A DNA stretch of 64,000 nt from positions 13,840,001-13,904,000 of the forward strand of contig JAEMBT020000005.1 of assembly GCA_018873245.2 (NCBI GenBank). The letters run 5' to 3'. Both the position numbers and the translations under genes were made by a program. Shown piece after piece: positions 48,125-60,026 of this stretch. How positions within the stretch are numbered: position 1 is the first letter of the stretch; each line of letters begins with the position of its first letter. The notes below the pieces were generated by a model. The model did no database searches. It had not been told where the DNA came from and was given only the letters and a program-made list of their open reading frames with translations. The stretch is from Archegozetes longisetosus (lineage: Eukaryota; Arthropoda; Arachnida; Sarcoptiformes; Trhypochthoniidae).

Positions 48125-49012
48125 TGTAAATGAACTTAGTGTCAATATCAGCTCTCAACAAAATATAAGTAATGAAGTCATTTACACAATTGAATGTCAC
48201 TTAAATATAAACAATTATATTCATTACCAAACGGCGGATTATAAGCACGTTAAAATTTCTAAAAAAAAGTTCTTAAAAAAGCACAAAAATATTTTGAAAT
48301 AAGCATGGAAATAAGCACGTTTTATTTGTGTTTTCCTAAGAATTATATTATATATAAGAATGTAAAACAATAACTAATGTTGTCTTTACCGTTATAATTC
48401 AATATTAATATAGATTTAAGGTTTTTTAGATTGATTTCAAATTAAAGTTTCAGTCTCTTAAAAACTAGAGTAAGTCTTTCTATTAAATGACTAATGCTTT
48501 TACTCAGAATTAACTGAGGTTACTCGTGATTGAAATCTTTCAAATCTATAGATAAAAATTTGAGGATAGAATTGCACAAATTATTATGAGAAATAGTTGA
48601 AAGGTCTTCAAATCTCCATAGAATAGTTTGAATTTCAATTTCTGAGAAAAATATTTGGCTGAATAAGCTTATAATTATAAGGATTACAACTAAATATTTA
48701 AGATTAAGTACTCAAACTCTGAAGTGCTAGAATAAGCAAGCATGAGTTCAAAATGCACTTTTTAAGTAAAAAAGCAAGCAAGTAAAAATTTATTTTCCAC
48801 CCTTTATTCATTACATTACAAACTAATGACGGCAATACTTCACAATTTATTCGCAATCCTAACTCTAATCATGATGTCGTCGATATGTCAATAAATTTGA
48901 TTCTTCCTCACAACCAAAGATTACTCAGAAATTCGTCTGCCCTGAAAAGGGTTGAAACTTGTGTCACAAATTCTATGGCTAATCAAAGGTTCAATGGTTT
49001 ACCTCTAATATC

Positions 49013-49056
<44 letters not shown>

Positions 49057-49743
49057 TGTCTCTAATTTCAATTTAGATCAATTTCTAATTCAATTTGCAA
49101 AATATCATTGTAATACAAAATAGCTTTGCTATAAGTTTTGATGCAGTTAAATTGATTTGTAAGACAATTTTTTGTCCTCCAACCTAAATCTGATTACAGC
49201 AGTACCGTAAATTGTCACCAAATCTATCAGATAAACTGAAATCGTAGTCTGATCTCATTTTGAATACATTTGTGCTAATATACAAATGAAAATTTTTGTC
49301 AAGCAGAGAAATGTGTTGAAGTCATGATAAAGTCTAGTATTATCCGAACAAATATTTGCGCAAAGACTTGAACGCACTCATAAACTCGATACTATTTTTA
49401 AAGACATTGAACGTAAGAACTGTAGTGAAAAACACATTTCTCTTAACAGGTGAGTATTAAATAGTTTATGGAGTTAAAATGATAAATGTGAAAAGGATTA
49501 ATTTAAGATTAATTTAAGATTAATATCTTGAAATCCTTCTTAAAGCCTACTAAATATTTGGTTAGCTGCCTAACTTTTACGCTTAGAGATAAAATCCCAT
49601 TTGAGTAGATTTGGTTTCAATATAATTGTTTGTTGATGAAGTTCACTCATATTAGTGTTAGTAATGCATATGAAATGCTGGTCAAGTCTTTAAGTTTCTC
49701 ACATTCTTTCGTACAACATTTATTTCAATTCTCTTACATCAAA
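48125..49743. other. Intergenic upstream of the F-box gene; (AG)n at 49014-49054
   Basis: Contains one (AG)n microsatellite of about 20 units. Otherwise AT-rich DNA; the 3' part is presumably the promoter region of the F-box gene. Confidence 0.4.
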
Positions 49744-51009
49744 ATGATTTCGAGTACTAAAACCGGACATTATTTCGACTCTTTTGATAGATTTGGTGAC
49801 GATTTGTGTGAACTATTATTGAGTTATTTAACAATTAGTGATAAAATACGTTTTGAATGTGTTTCTAGACAGTGGAAAAGATTGGTATTTAATAAACAGA
49901 AGACAATTATCTTTCGTTATGCGTATTTTCGAGAACGTACTAATTCAATAGCATCGACACAACATTTATTGAATGACAACGTATTGAATAATTTGTTCAA
50001 GAAGTTTCAATTTATTGAAGAAGTTTATATTCTTATAAATCCTCAAAATTATATATTGAGAGCTATTTATCACAATTGCAAGCACTTGAAGAAAATTAAC
50101 TTGAATATGAAGTGGACTGAAAAAAGTTTGACTAAATTCGGGAAAAGGTTTGGTAAAAGATTAGAATCATTAGCCGTTAATAACAGAAATAATGGAATGA
50201 CTGAAGAAGATATGAAAATTATTCTACCCTTTTGTTCAAACTTAAGCTCAATCCATTACGGATTGCTTCAAAAAGTGAATGCGATTTATGAAAACTTATT
50301 ACCAAACTTACAAGAAATAAATTTTCCGACAAATTTGTTAAATTCCGATTTGAAATCATTCACAGATAAATACTGTAAACAGATTAAGAGAATCAGAATT
50401 AGTTTTTCAAATAATGTTCAGATGAAATCAGGATTTATTCAATTGTCACGCTTTGAAAATCTTGAAAATTTGCAAATTTCAAGACATTCAGGAGTTATGA
50501 GCGGAGGAAATGAGACCAAAGTCGATAATGAGTTAGAAATGATCGGGAAAGAGTGCCGAAATCTTAAAATCTTGAAACTTCATATTCAATCCAAGAACTT
50601 GATTGACAAGAATTTGTTTAGACATTTGAGTGGTTTTACTGCTTTGGAAAAACTAAAAATACAATTCGATATTGAAACTGTTAATACTGTTCCTGGTTCT
50701 GTTGAATGGCTTAAAAATTGTATTAATTTGAGACACTTAGCAATAAGTAACTATGGTTCTGAACACAAATACTTGAAAGATATCAACATATATTTGCCTA
50801 GTTTGACAAATTTCATGTTCAAAACTTCGATAGACTGTAATAGTAGTGAAGTTTTTGAGAGTTTGGCTCAAATCAAAAGTCTCACCAAATTAGTTATAAT
50901 GGGCTCAGATGTTAACGATTTGATAGTCAGTGATGTTATCAAACATTGTTCTAATGTTAGACAGATCAATTTTATAGGATTTTTGAACATAACTAGAGAG
51001 ACAATTTAA
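49744..51009 (+). CDS. F-box / leucine-rich-repeat protein, probable early stop
   Basis: Single exon, 421 residues from the ATG at 49744; an in-frame ATG at 49636 would add 36 residues but lies before the conserved start of the domain. Residues about 8-50 form the F-box (FDSFDRFGDDLCELLLSYL then RFECVSRQWKRLVF), which binds Skp1 in an SCF ubiquitin ligase. The rest is a series of irregular leucine-rich repeats (CKHLKKINLNM, LPNLQEINFP, FENLENLQIS, CRNLKILKLHI, CINLRHLAIS), which would select the substrate. After TAA at 51007 the same frame stays open for 42 codons (RRSKQNYKFEYELN to NLMIKNW), and the tail is echoed in the dead paralogue at 54.2-54.4 kb. The stop therefore seems to have shortened the family's usual C-terminus. 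The body is intact, so it may still function. Confidence 0.82.
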   Translation: MISSTKTGHYFDSFDRFGDDLCELLLSYLTISDKIRFECVSRQWKRLVFNKQKTIIFRYAYFRERTNSIASTQHLLNDNVLNNLFKKFQFIEEVYILINPQNYILRAIYHNCKHLKKINLNMKWTEKSLTKFGKRFGKRLESLAVNNRNNGMTEEDMKIILPFCSNLSSIHYGLLQKVNAIYENLLPNLQEINFPTNLLNSDLKSFTDKYCKQIKRIRISFSNNVQMKSGFIQLSRFENLENLQISRHSGVMSGGNETKVDNELEMIGKECRNLKILKLHIQSKNLIDKNLFRHLSGFTALEKLKIQFDIETVNTVPGSVEWLKNCINLRHLAISNYGSEHKYLKDINIYLPSLTNFMFKTSIDCNSSEVFESLAQIKSLTKLVIMGSDVNDLIVSDVIKHCSNVRQINFIGFLNITRETI

Positions 51010-51138
51010 TTGTTCATTAGAAGATCTAAACAGAACTATAAGTTTGAATATGAGCTCAACTCTAATCGTGAGATTTTTGACCTCAGTTCAATGCAAGATA
51101 ACGAGATTGGCTATAATCTAATGATTAAGAACTGGTGA

Positions 51139-52337
51139 ATAAAAAATTAACGTTTGGTTAATTAACCAGTTTTCCTTTAATTTAAACCAACGAATTCAGT
51201 ATAAATTTTCAGATAATCCACACACTTTTAATCAGAATTGAAATTTTGTTTAAAAAATTAAAGATTTTGATGTAGAAAATATATTATTTTTAATTGTGTT
51301 TTCAAAAGAATTTCAATAAAATTATTTGATATTAAAATCACATATTTTACTATCGGTAATCTTGCATCATGTGAAGATTAGAAGTGAAAGAACATTTTCA
51401 AAAATTAGTCTCAGACATCTGTTTGAATAACATCTGTCTTATTATTTACTTAGTGATTGTTCTAACTATATTATGCTTCGAAATGACCAATTTCATAATA
51501 ATTAATTTGAGAAAGGATCAGTCCCGTTCTGATCCCCTTATAACTGATTGCCAAAGCGATTGTCCCATTATCCAAATCTTAGAATAAACTAGAAAAAATT
51601 TTTGATCTAATAGTATTGAAAATTTAAATGAACAAAAAATGTGTAAAAAGTAATGTTTAAACTACTTTAAAGACAAGCCGCAATGAAAATTTAAAAAATA
51701 CCTAAGCATTCCATTCCAGCAGGAATAATACACGTGCTTAACTGATAAAATTGGATTAATTTGAACCTGAAACAATCAAACTTAGAACTGCTTTCACTGT
51801 CTCACAATGCATTGTGCTCTTTTGTATCAATTTATACAATATTATTAATATTATTATTATAGCATACGACACATTTATTTTAAAAATCCACTAAACTTAA
51901 AGTTTATTACATTTAGTATATGTTTTCTAATTAAAAGAGGAAAATCTGCTAATAAACACAGAAAACAGAGCTTGGCTAATATAAAATTGATCATTTCGGA
52001 GTCTTGACACTATAAGATGTGATAAGAACTGAAATCCTATTTATAAACTAGAGCTCAAAATGCTTAACTAGAAATTATAAAAACTTAAACGATGTTATCT
52101 GATGACCAGTTAGATAGTCCTCTTATTTCAAATATATTGCGATAAGAGTTACGCGTACTTAGTTAACAAAATTACTTAATAAGTTTTATTAGTCAATCGA
52201 ATTTGAATTATTTAGTGATCAATCAAATGTCAATCAATTAATCAAGTGTTATGTGAAATGATAAACAAATCGAAATTTTATCATTGATAGTCGCGTAAAT
52301 TGTTAAAAGTTCTTTTTAATCTTTTGAGTTAATTGAG
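51139..52337. other. Intergenic between F-box copies
   Basis: No coding frame with a good start; a 67-codon frame at 51384 starts without ATG and has one hydrophobic stretch. AT-rich, with short direct TTAAT-type repeats only. Confidence 0.35.
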
Positions 52338-52980
52338 ATGGATGTTTATTCTTTGAAAATTAATTTAAGAATAGGAAATAGCTATAATATTGACTCTTTC
52401 GATAGATTCTATGACTATTCGTGTGAAGGGTTATTAAGCCACTTCTTAACAACTAAAAATAGAGTAATTTCTGAACGCGTTTCTAAACAATGTAAAAGTT
52501 TGATTTTTAATAAGTAGAAAAATTGTGTCAATATTTAATGATGATAGTTGTAAGAAATCTGATGACACGACAGCATTGAAAATTAATTTTCTTAAAGATA
52601 ATATAATATCAAATAATTTGCTCAAAATCTTCACATTGTTCAAAAGATTTTACTCTTATAATATTTCAAAATGCTATATTGAATGCTATTTCTAATAGCC
52701 GCAAACATTTGAAGAAAAATCATTTAGATGGAAAGCAGACTGAAATACAACTAGTTTTGGATAAACTGTAGACAAAATTTGAAACCAAAAGCTGTTTGTA
52801 TAAGTTATCCACTTAGATCGAGCTTTTCTAAAAACAATGATATCAGTGATGGTGAGATGAAAATATTTTTATGCTTTGGTAGAGCTCATGTTCAATTCAT
52901 TTTGATTTCACTGAAATTTTCAACTCAATTTTCAAGTCTTTTTGCCAAAATTGAAGAAATAACTTTCCTAAAATGGTACT

Positions 52981-53550
52981 GAGCAGGTCCCGGTTCTAGA
53001 GATCCTTCTGAAAGACCTGAACGTGTGCCCGGACCTCTCACATAACCTGAACTTCTTATAGGGCCTCTTTTAAAGATATGGACCCGGGTCTGAACCTTAA
53101 ATACATTCTGTTCATTTGAACAAAATGTATCAAATTGTATATCAATAGTTTCTATGCATGATTTTGCATATAATTTAATAAGTTAAGTCATTTTCTGTTG
53201 TGTTTGTTAACTATGAAAAAAGGTTTTAATTGTCACAATGATAGTACCGTAAGGTCATGCATGTGTTTTGGTTCACGGATACTACTATTTGAAACATTTT
53301 TAAAATTTTATTTTTATCACCAAATAAGCGTTTATTTCAACAATTCATACTATTATCTTACGAGATCTTCATTCAGAGGCCTTTCCTAAAGATGTGGACC
53401 AGATCCGAACCATTTTATTGAGACTCAAAGATGGACCTGAACTAATATTAAGGACTAGGACTCGGATTTTGATCTCTAAAGACTTCAAGTTCAGAGATCC
53501 TGAAAGATCTCAGATCCTTTATTCCCAGATCTAACCCGAAAAGTTTACGA
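52981..53550. mobile_element. Probable transposon insert with GGACC/GATCC motifs
   Basis: It separates two F-box homologous stretches. Repeated motifs such as GACCTGAAC, GGTCCCGGTTC, AGAGATCC and GATATGGACCCGG in both orientations resemble hAT subterminal arrays. Clear terminal repeats and a target duplication were not found, so the limits are approximate. Confidence 0.45.
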
Positions 53551-53968
53551 AATATTTGTCTAGATAGAGTCTGGAAAATTTTTCATTAACTATTAGGATG
53601 TCAAAGATTGAAATCGATTACGGGTTGGAAAGAGTTAGGAATCTTTACAGAAATCTTAAGTTTATTTTAACTTAATTTGTCTATTCATAACTTGATTGAC
53701 AAGAGTTTATTCTCAAATTTCAGTTGTTGCTTTGAAAATACTGATACAAAAATTTGATGGTAAAACAAATGAGAGCATTAAATCTCTTGGAAATTGTGTT
53801 GACTTGGAACACTTGGATACTATGGTCACTAGCTTTGATTTGATCTTAGAACACGTTTAATATATTTTTACCTAATTTGACAAATTATCATCAGAAATTT
53901 GTCTAATTTTAGTAGTAATAAAGTTCTTAAAAGTTTAGTTCAAATGTAAGTATATCGAAATTAAAATA

Positions 53969-54145
53969 CAGTAAAACCTCTGTGAGTTGAACACATTTGG
54001 GAAATGTATTCTATCTATCTTATAGAAGTGTTTAAGTTATAGAATTCTTTTAAACATTATGGTATATGAGAAATTTTCAAAAATTTTGTTCAACTTCTAG
54101 AGGGTATTCAAGTTATAGAGCGTTTAACTTATGAAGGTTCTACTG
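53969..54145. mobile_element. Small pogo/Tigger-like MITE
   Basis: CAGTAAAACCTCTGTGAGTTG and the inverted end CAGTAGAACCTTCATAAGTT are typical pogo/Tigger tips. Both arms continue with GTTTAAC/AAGTTATAGA-type sequence. 177 bp. TA is seen on the left only. Confidence 0.7.
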
Positions 54146-54414
54146 CATTTGTTATGATAATCAAAGATTCGACTGTGTGCAATGTTGTCGAAAGTCTTTC
54201 TGATATTAAAAGAATAGAATTACAATTACTTGCTTGAAAATAAAGCGAAAGAAAATTTGAAGTTTGAATACGAACTCAAACCTGATCATGATCCTTATGA
54301 TATTAGATTACTGGAAAATAAGTCTATGCATTATGAGCTGGTCCGACAATTAGTCAATACTTGACTCAATTGTAGAAATTTTTACATAATTCTGATAAGA
54401 AGCAACATATTAAC

Positions 54415-55180
54415 TAGTGAAGGACAAAAGCTCGGCTACCCCGAGCTTGAGCTTGCATATAGAGGCTCGAAGCTCGAGCTTGAGCCTGAAGGTCATACCT
54501 CGAGCCTGAGCTGAGCTTCCGAGCTTATAATTTAAGTATAGCCGAAATTATACATAGATTTTTTAATTATAAGAATTTTAATTGAGACAAAATTAACTTT
54601 TATCTTAATTATAATGATTAAAAATGCACACAAAATAAGAATTCTAATTATTTTAAATATTAAAATGCTATGAATAACAAAAATATTATAAACTGTATTA
54701 TTAGCTCAGATTTTCAGAATAGAAATATATTAGAAAAGCTTCATTCAAAATACTTACACATAGAACTCAAGCATATCATACTTTTAATTGAATTATCAGA
54801 CAATTTATTTCTACGCTTAGTGATCGGATCTCATTATTAATTATGTATCTGATCATTATGTGCTAGTATTGTAATAAAATATTTTAGATATAATAGACTC
54901 ATAGATACGTAGAAATTTCAGTCTTTTTACATGCAATTTGAGGCTTAAAAATTTAGTCGAACTTCATATTTATTTATACACCAAATGAGTAATCAAAATT
55001 TTGGTAAGAAGCTCGAAAGCTCGCCTATTCGAGCTCCGAGCTTGAGCTTATGCGAGCCCGGCTTGTTGATAAACGAGCTTCGAGCCTGAGCTTCAAGCTC
55101 AAAAGAGTTGTCGAGCCGAGCTTCGAGCCGGGCTCGTCAGGCTCGAGCTTGAAGCTCGGTCGAGCTTTTGTCCTTCATTA
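54415..55180. mobile_element. hAT MITE with GAGCTTGAGCT arrays and perfect 8-bp duplication
   Basis: TAGTGAAGGACAAAAGCTCG and the inverted TAATGAAGGACAAAAGCTCG are the ends. ATATTAAC flanks both sides exactly (54407-54414 and 55181-55188). Roughly 130 bases at each end consist of repeats of AGCTCGAGCTT/GAGCCTGAGC. The centre is plain AT-rich DNA. It lies about 50 bases after the F-box pseudogene. Confidence 0.88.
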
Positions 55181-55339
55181 ATATTAACATATTTCAAATA
55201 GCATGTTGCCTCCACATTTTGCTTAATTAATAAGCTTTCAGTTGTACTTTTTTCATATAAAATCACTTAATAAAAATAAAATCTAAATAACAACGGATTA
55301 AGCTAATTTTCTGTATTTTTAAATTCATTTTTAATGAAA

Positions 55340-55570
55340 ATATCAAATCAGTTGACTCGATATATGGTTCTCCAAAAAATTGAGGAAAAACGTTTCAAAC
55401 AAATAATGGGTTTTAAATATTTAAATGAAGAACAGGTGCTTATCAAAAAAATGGATAAAGTATTTAGCGGCTTATGATAATCTAGATAAAAATATTTCCT
55501 TAACACTAGCATGCAAAAAGCTTTACAAACCATTAATCAAAAAACAATTTTCTCCAGACTTTCATAAGTA
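55340..55570 (+). pseudogene. Possible F-box fragment
   Basis: A frame reads FKYLNEEQVLIKKMDKVF, stops, and another frame continues SLTLACKKLYKPLIKKQFS. The spacing resembles an F-box helix pair (KYLN...ACKxLY), but the match is short and frame-broken. Confidence 0.3.
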
Positions 55571-58500
55571 GGCAGAATTCTTAAACTGCTTACTTACTAC
55601 TCTCGTGATTAGTACACGTTTTTTGGTTGTATTTTAAGAACCGCTTAAGATTTGTCTTTAATAAGACTGTTATTGTACAAGGCTTAAAGATTAGAAAAGG
55701 CTTTAGTGATTTACAACCAAACTATGAGAGAGTATTGTAGAAATTGAAGTGTTTTCCCTTTACACTAAATAGTAAGTGTATAAGTCTCATAGATCAAAAA
55801 TTGTCTCTGAAAATGACTGTACTTTTCTTAATCCAAGAACGATTAAAATGAAATCAATTTTTCTGCGTCATGTGTATTATAACAAGAGATGTCTTATATA
55901 TTAATCTGAACATTAATTAATTAATTAATTAGTAATTTGGACAAATTAGTAAAAATGTGTTAAAATTGACTTCTTTCTATTTATCTTCAATTGAACCAGA
56001 TTATTGTTAATTTTCAATCGATATCAGCATTTATTATAATTTTATTTCCTTTCTTATTAAATGAAACAATCAGTTTGACTAAAACGCTTTTATTTGAACT
56101 ATAAATAGATTATATTTGATTTGTTTGAGACACATATCAAAAACATATTAGGATCTACTCTTTTATTAGCAGTCAAAAAATAGTTTTCAAGAAAACGTTT
56201 TTAAAGTTGACTTCAATCATTAAATTATACTATATATTAGTAAAAATTGATTTATTCTCTTTCCAGGGAAAAAATAAAACATAAAATCCTAGTTTATTAA
56301 CTATTCATGTCTAACGTATACATAAATAGCCTGTTTTATTACCTAATCTCGTTGCGAAACAAATATCTATTAGATGCTTATCGCAAAAGCTTATTCAAAA
56401 ATAAGTCAAATTTCAGGTTTCACTCGGCACCAATACATAATAAAATAATTGTCTTCATAAGAATGGAGAATTAGCAAAATATAGCAAAATACATGAAAAT
56501 ATGGTTTAAATATTCGACCATCAGATCAAATTTAATCTTGTTATCTTGATTGCAATCAAATCACAAAACTCGTGCTTATAATTGAGATCATACGCTAATT
56601 TTAGGCCTTTCACTTTCATAACTAACAATACAACCATACTGTAATTATAGTTATTTTCGAAAATCCTGTAAAATCTTTGATATGAAGGAGATTTTCCGTG
56701 ACGTTCATAACTAATAAGTTATAACTAATAACAGAAGAGTCTAAAACGACTAGTTTTGATAGACTTGATTTGAACTAAACTTTTGAAATTTTGTTAAAAT
56801 CAAAATGGTTCTAAGCTTTAAAAATAAATTTTGTCTAATTATGTAAATATAAATTCATGTCTTTTAAACAATCTTCTAGAAAAGTATAAATACTTAGGTC
56901 AAAGCGTTTCAAATTTATGTTACTATTTGGAAATTCAACTGAATCACTAGTTTTCCGATCAGTTTTCAAAATTAACTTTTTTTAAACGGTTAAACTACTG
57001 AACTGCGAAAATACCTTATTTTTAATCAGAAGTCAGTTAGATATATGAAAACTAGAATTTCTAAGTTTTTCACATTTATTTTCAATCTTTACTGACAATT
57101 TATTGAATTTAATCTCTAATCCTCTTCTCATATGGTAATCAGTCTTCAAAGATTCAACATTTTTGTAAAATTACAACTTAGCTAAAGATGATTTAATATC
57201 TTTTAAAAAAATTATTTTCTTGATTTGTTAATGGTATAATTTCATTTATCAATTTCTCCGAAATGAATGAATTCCAAGTTTGTTGAAAAGCGTAAAATTA
57301 TTTTCATATTTTCGTCGTTGGTATAAGCAATAGTTAAACTAAAGTTTCTAGTATCAATAGCTATTGATCACAATTTATTTTCAAAGTTTATTGTTTTTCA
57401 ATCCCCTTTCTATTCAAAGGAATTTTCGTTAAATGTTTGCAACTCTAAATAAAGCATTATATAAGATATTGAGTACTGAAAAATATGAAAATCTCTTCAG
57501 TAAAGTTAAACCTTGAGTAAATTACTCAGTACACTCTGTTTTCGGGAGCTGGTCTGTTTCGCGAGATATAATTGCCAAAGTCTTGTTTTGTCAAATTGTG
57601 ACTATGGACAAAAGTTTTTCCTTCATCGAAAAGGCTTCTAGTCTCGAAAATGAGCTATTTTTGAGTAATTTTATTAATTTATTAAATTAATAGATCATCT
57701 CTATCATTATATGAAAATCATAGAAAAGGTTAAAATTAAAAAGTTTTTGAAGCGAGAGTTTTCCTCTTGATCTGTGAAAATCAGTGCATTGATAAGGCTA
57801 TCCGTGCAATGAAACTGATGGCGAAATTATCGGAGTTTTGCTAATACCTTTGTTGCCTTAGTCCTGACTGTTTAGCTTTGTCGACCCTTACAGGGTCAGT
57901 CACTGATTTGACAGTGAGTTGCTCAAGTCAAATTTGCCATTAATTGCCTTTTCAAAATCAGAGACAGACTGTATTACATTTTAGTTTGTAAAGCTTTATG
58001 ATCCGATTGTCAACGTTTTCTATAAAGATAAATACTCATTTGAATTTTAAATCATACAAATATTATTATAATTAATCTAATTAATCCTTTTTTACGAGAG
58101 GATATATTTTAATTGACATAATTTGATTGATTTAATAAATAATAAATATATTTGTTATGTAAATTAATATGATAAACAAGTTTAATCAAATAATCCGTTT
58201 AAACACACCATTAAATACAAAACAATTGGACACATTGTAATTGAAATGTTTATAAACTGATTTACTAAATTGTTGCAACTTTAAGATATGCTTAAATGAA
58301 CGAAATACAAAATATTGATGTGTGCTATTTAATAAGTTATTTAATTGCACAATAAAGCATTCTGGCGATTTTCAATTGTTCATAAATATAAAATGATTGG
58401 CTCGTTTAATCTTATCTAAATAATCAATTTAACGTGAATCGTATTTGTCATTTTGCTCCCTATTGCTTCTACCCCAATACTAATGACAACATTGTTCGCT

Positions 58501-60026
58501 CATTTTTAGATGTGACACCAGACACGTAAACAGCTTCAAATGATCCACAACTAAATCATCATTTTGAGATCAGTTTCATTCATAAAAACAATTAAACTGT
58601 TGTTTAATAATACTCCTAAATAACTGGTTAACCAGAAACTACGCAAAAACTAGTAATTGTTAGATCAATAAAAACAAGCCTAATATTGAAGGACTAATTA
58701 AAAGGAAAAATAGTTTTGAGTTAGTTTTACTTAATTCAAACTTTTTAATTGATGAGCCATTTCAAAATCAATGTAAATTAAAACTAATTTTACGTATTAA
58801 TTAAAAGATTTTGTTAATCGATTAAAGTTTTACAAACAGATGTTAGTCGATTAATAATTTGAATACTGCGTGACAATTAAAGAAAAACTGTGCCACTCAG
58901 CGAATAATCATGAATTGATAAGAAACTACTCGATCTTTTATCTGTATAGACAAATGTAAACAAAAAACATTTTTTTACGAAACTGTAGTATTTCGTCATT
59001 CATTGAAATTTAAAAGTTATGTATGTCTATAAGAAAATAATGAGTGTTTTTCCCATTCATGTAATTCATAGGCATTTGAGAGATAAACACACTTTTGAGC
59101 GGACAAGTATTAGTCAATGTTTTGTGACATCATTTCTGACTCAATAATAATAAATCATTTTTAACAGTACAAAGAAAGCAAATTGAGTTACACAAAGATA
59201 GTACGAATTACGATCTTAATACTTATGCTGTCGTAGGCGCCCCTCTACGCTCAAATATGTTGTGTTTAGGGCTCATAAATACTGACGTATTCTCTGATAT
59301 GCAGTACTAGGAGAGGGAGTATTAGCACTGTTTATATGACGCATACATTGAACTGAAGCGAACGCAACGCTTAATTCAATCGCAAATCGAACGCAACAAA
59401 TATGGCGTTAATATTAATATTAATACTATTTATATAGCCTTTTCGTTTCAATTGTTTTTCATTGTATTGGCATTTATTACAAGATATTATTTATATATAA
59501 ATTAATAACAATCAATAATCTCAGATCTTTTTTAACTGAAAAAACTTTTTTCTAGCTTTCGATCCAATAAATTATGTGAAAAGCAATTGCTTTTTGTTGT
59601 GTTTTCTTCTGTTCGGTCGTATTAATAGATATTTTAAAATTGCGATTCAAATCAATTTGTCAATTATTTGTCAACAATTTCGGGAACAGTTTGTTTGCGA
59701 TTTTTGTAATTTTATAATTATTATATCTTGACAATGACTGCATTGACTGATTGATTGACAAAAAATTAATCAAAATTAATGTCAAGTGTCACAAATTTTT
59801 TGGTTCAATCAATTGCTAATTAATTTAATAATAAGTGTGTCTAAAGAAGATAATAAACATAAACAAAGTTATTGTGGAAATCAAGAGTTAATTAATAGAC
59901 AATCGAATCGACAGTTGATTGAAACATCAACTGTTTAGAAGACAAATATAAGGACATTAAAACTCAGTACTTAATCAATCAATTTCTGATTGAAGATTCA
60001 GTTGAGTTAATTAATATCTGAAGACA
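55571..60026. other. Long gene-free stretch before PP4R3
   Basis: About 4.4 kb of AT-rich DNA with no coding frame, no readable inverted repeats and only a half-end of the CAGTCTGTCC MITE near 57965. The last several hundred bases before 60027, with more GC around 59220-59400, probably hold the promoter and 5' leader of the next gene. Confidence 0.4.

Larger units (their letters stand above)
52338..54364 (+). pseudogene. F-box/LRR pseudogene, paralogue of the gene at 49744
   Basis: Starts MDVYSLKINLRIGNSYNIDS, then FDRFYDYSCEGLLSHFL and RVISERVSKQCKSLIFNK followed by a stop. The F-box aligns with the upstream gene. Later pieces, in changing frames, resemble NLIDKNLF, CINLRHL and the tail KENLKFEYEL (54250-54364). 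There are many stops and frame changes. The gene is further interrupted by a GC-richer insert at about 52981-53550 and a pogo-like MITE at 53969-54145. It is a dead tandem duplicate. Confidence 0.8.

Noticed and set aside
48105-48302. Plus-strand frame after the hAT-like MITE
   Set aside because: It begins within the MITE end and crosses the insertion border; no family resemblance.
51384-51587. 67-codon frame with one hydrophobic segment
   Set aside because: No ATG start and no partner exon; likely chance.
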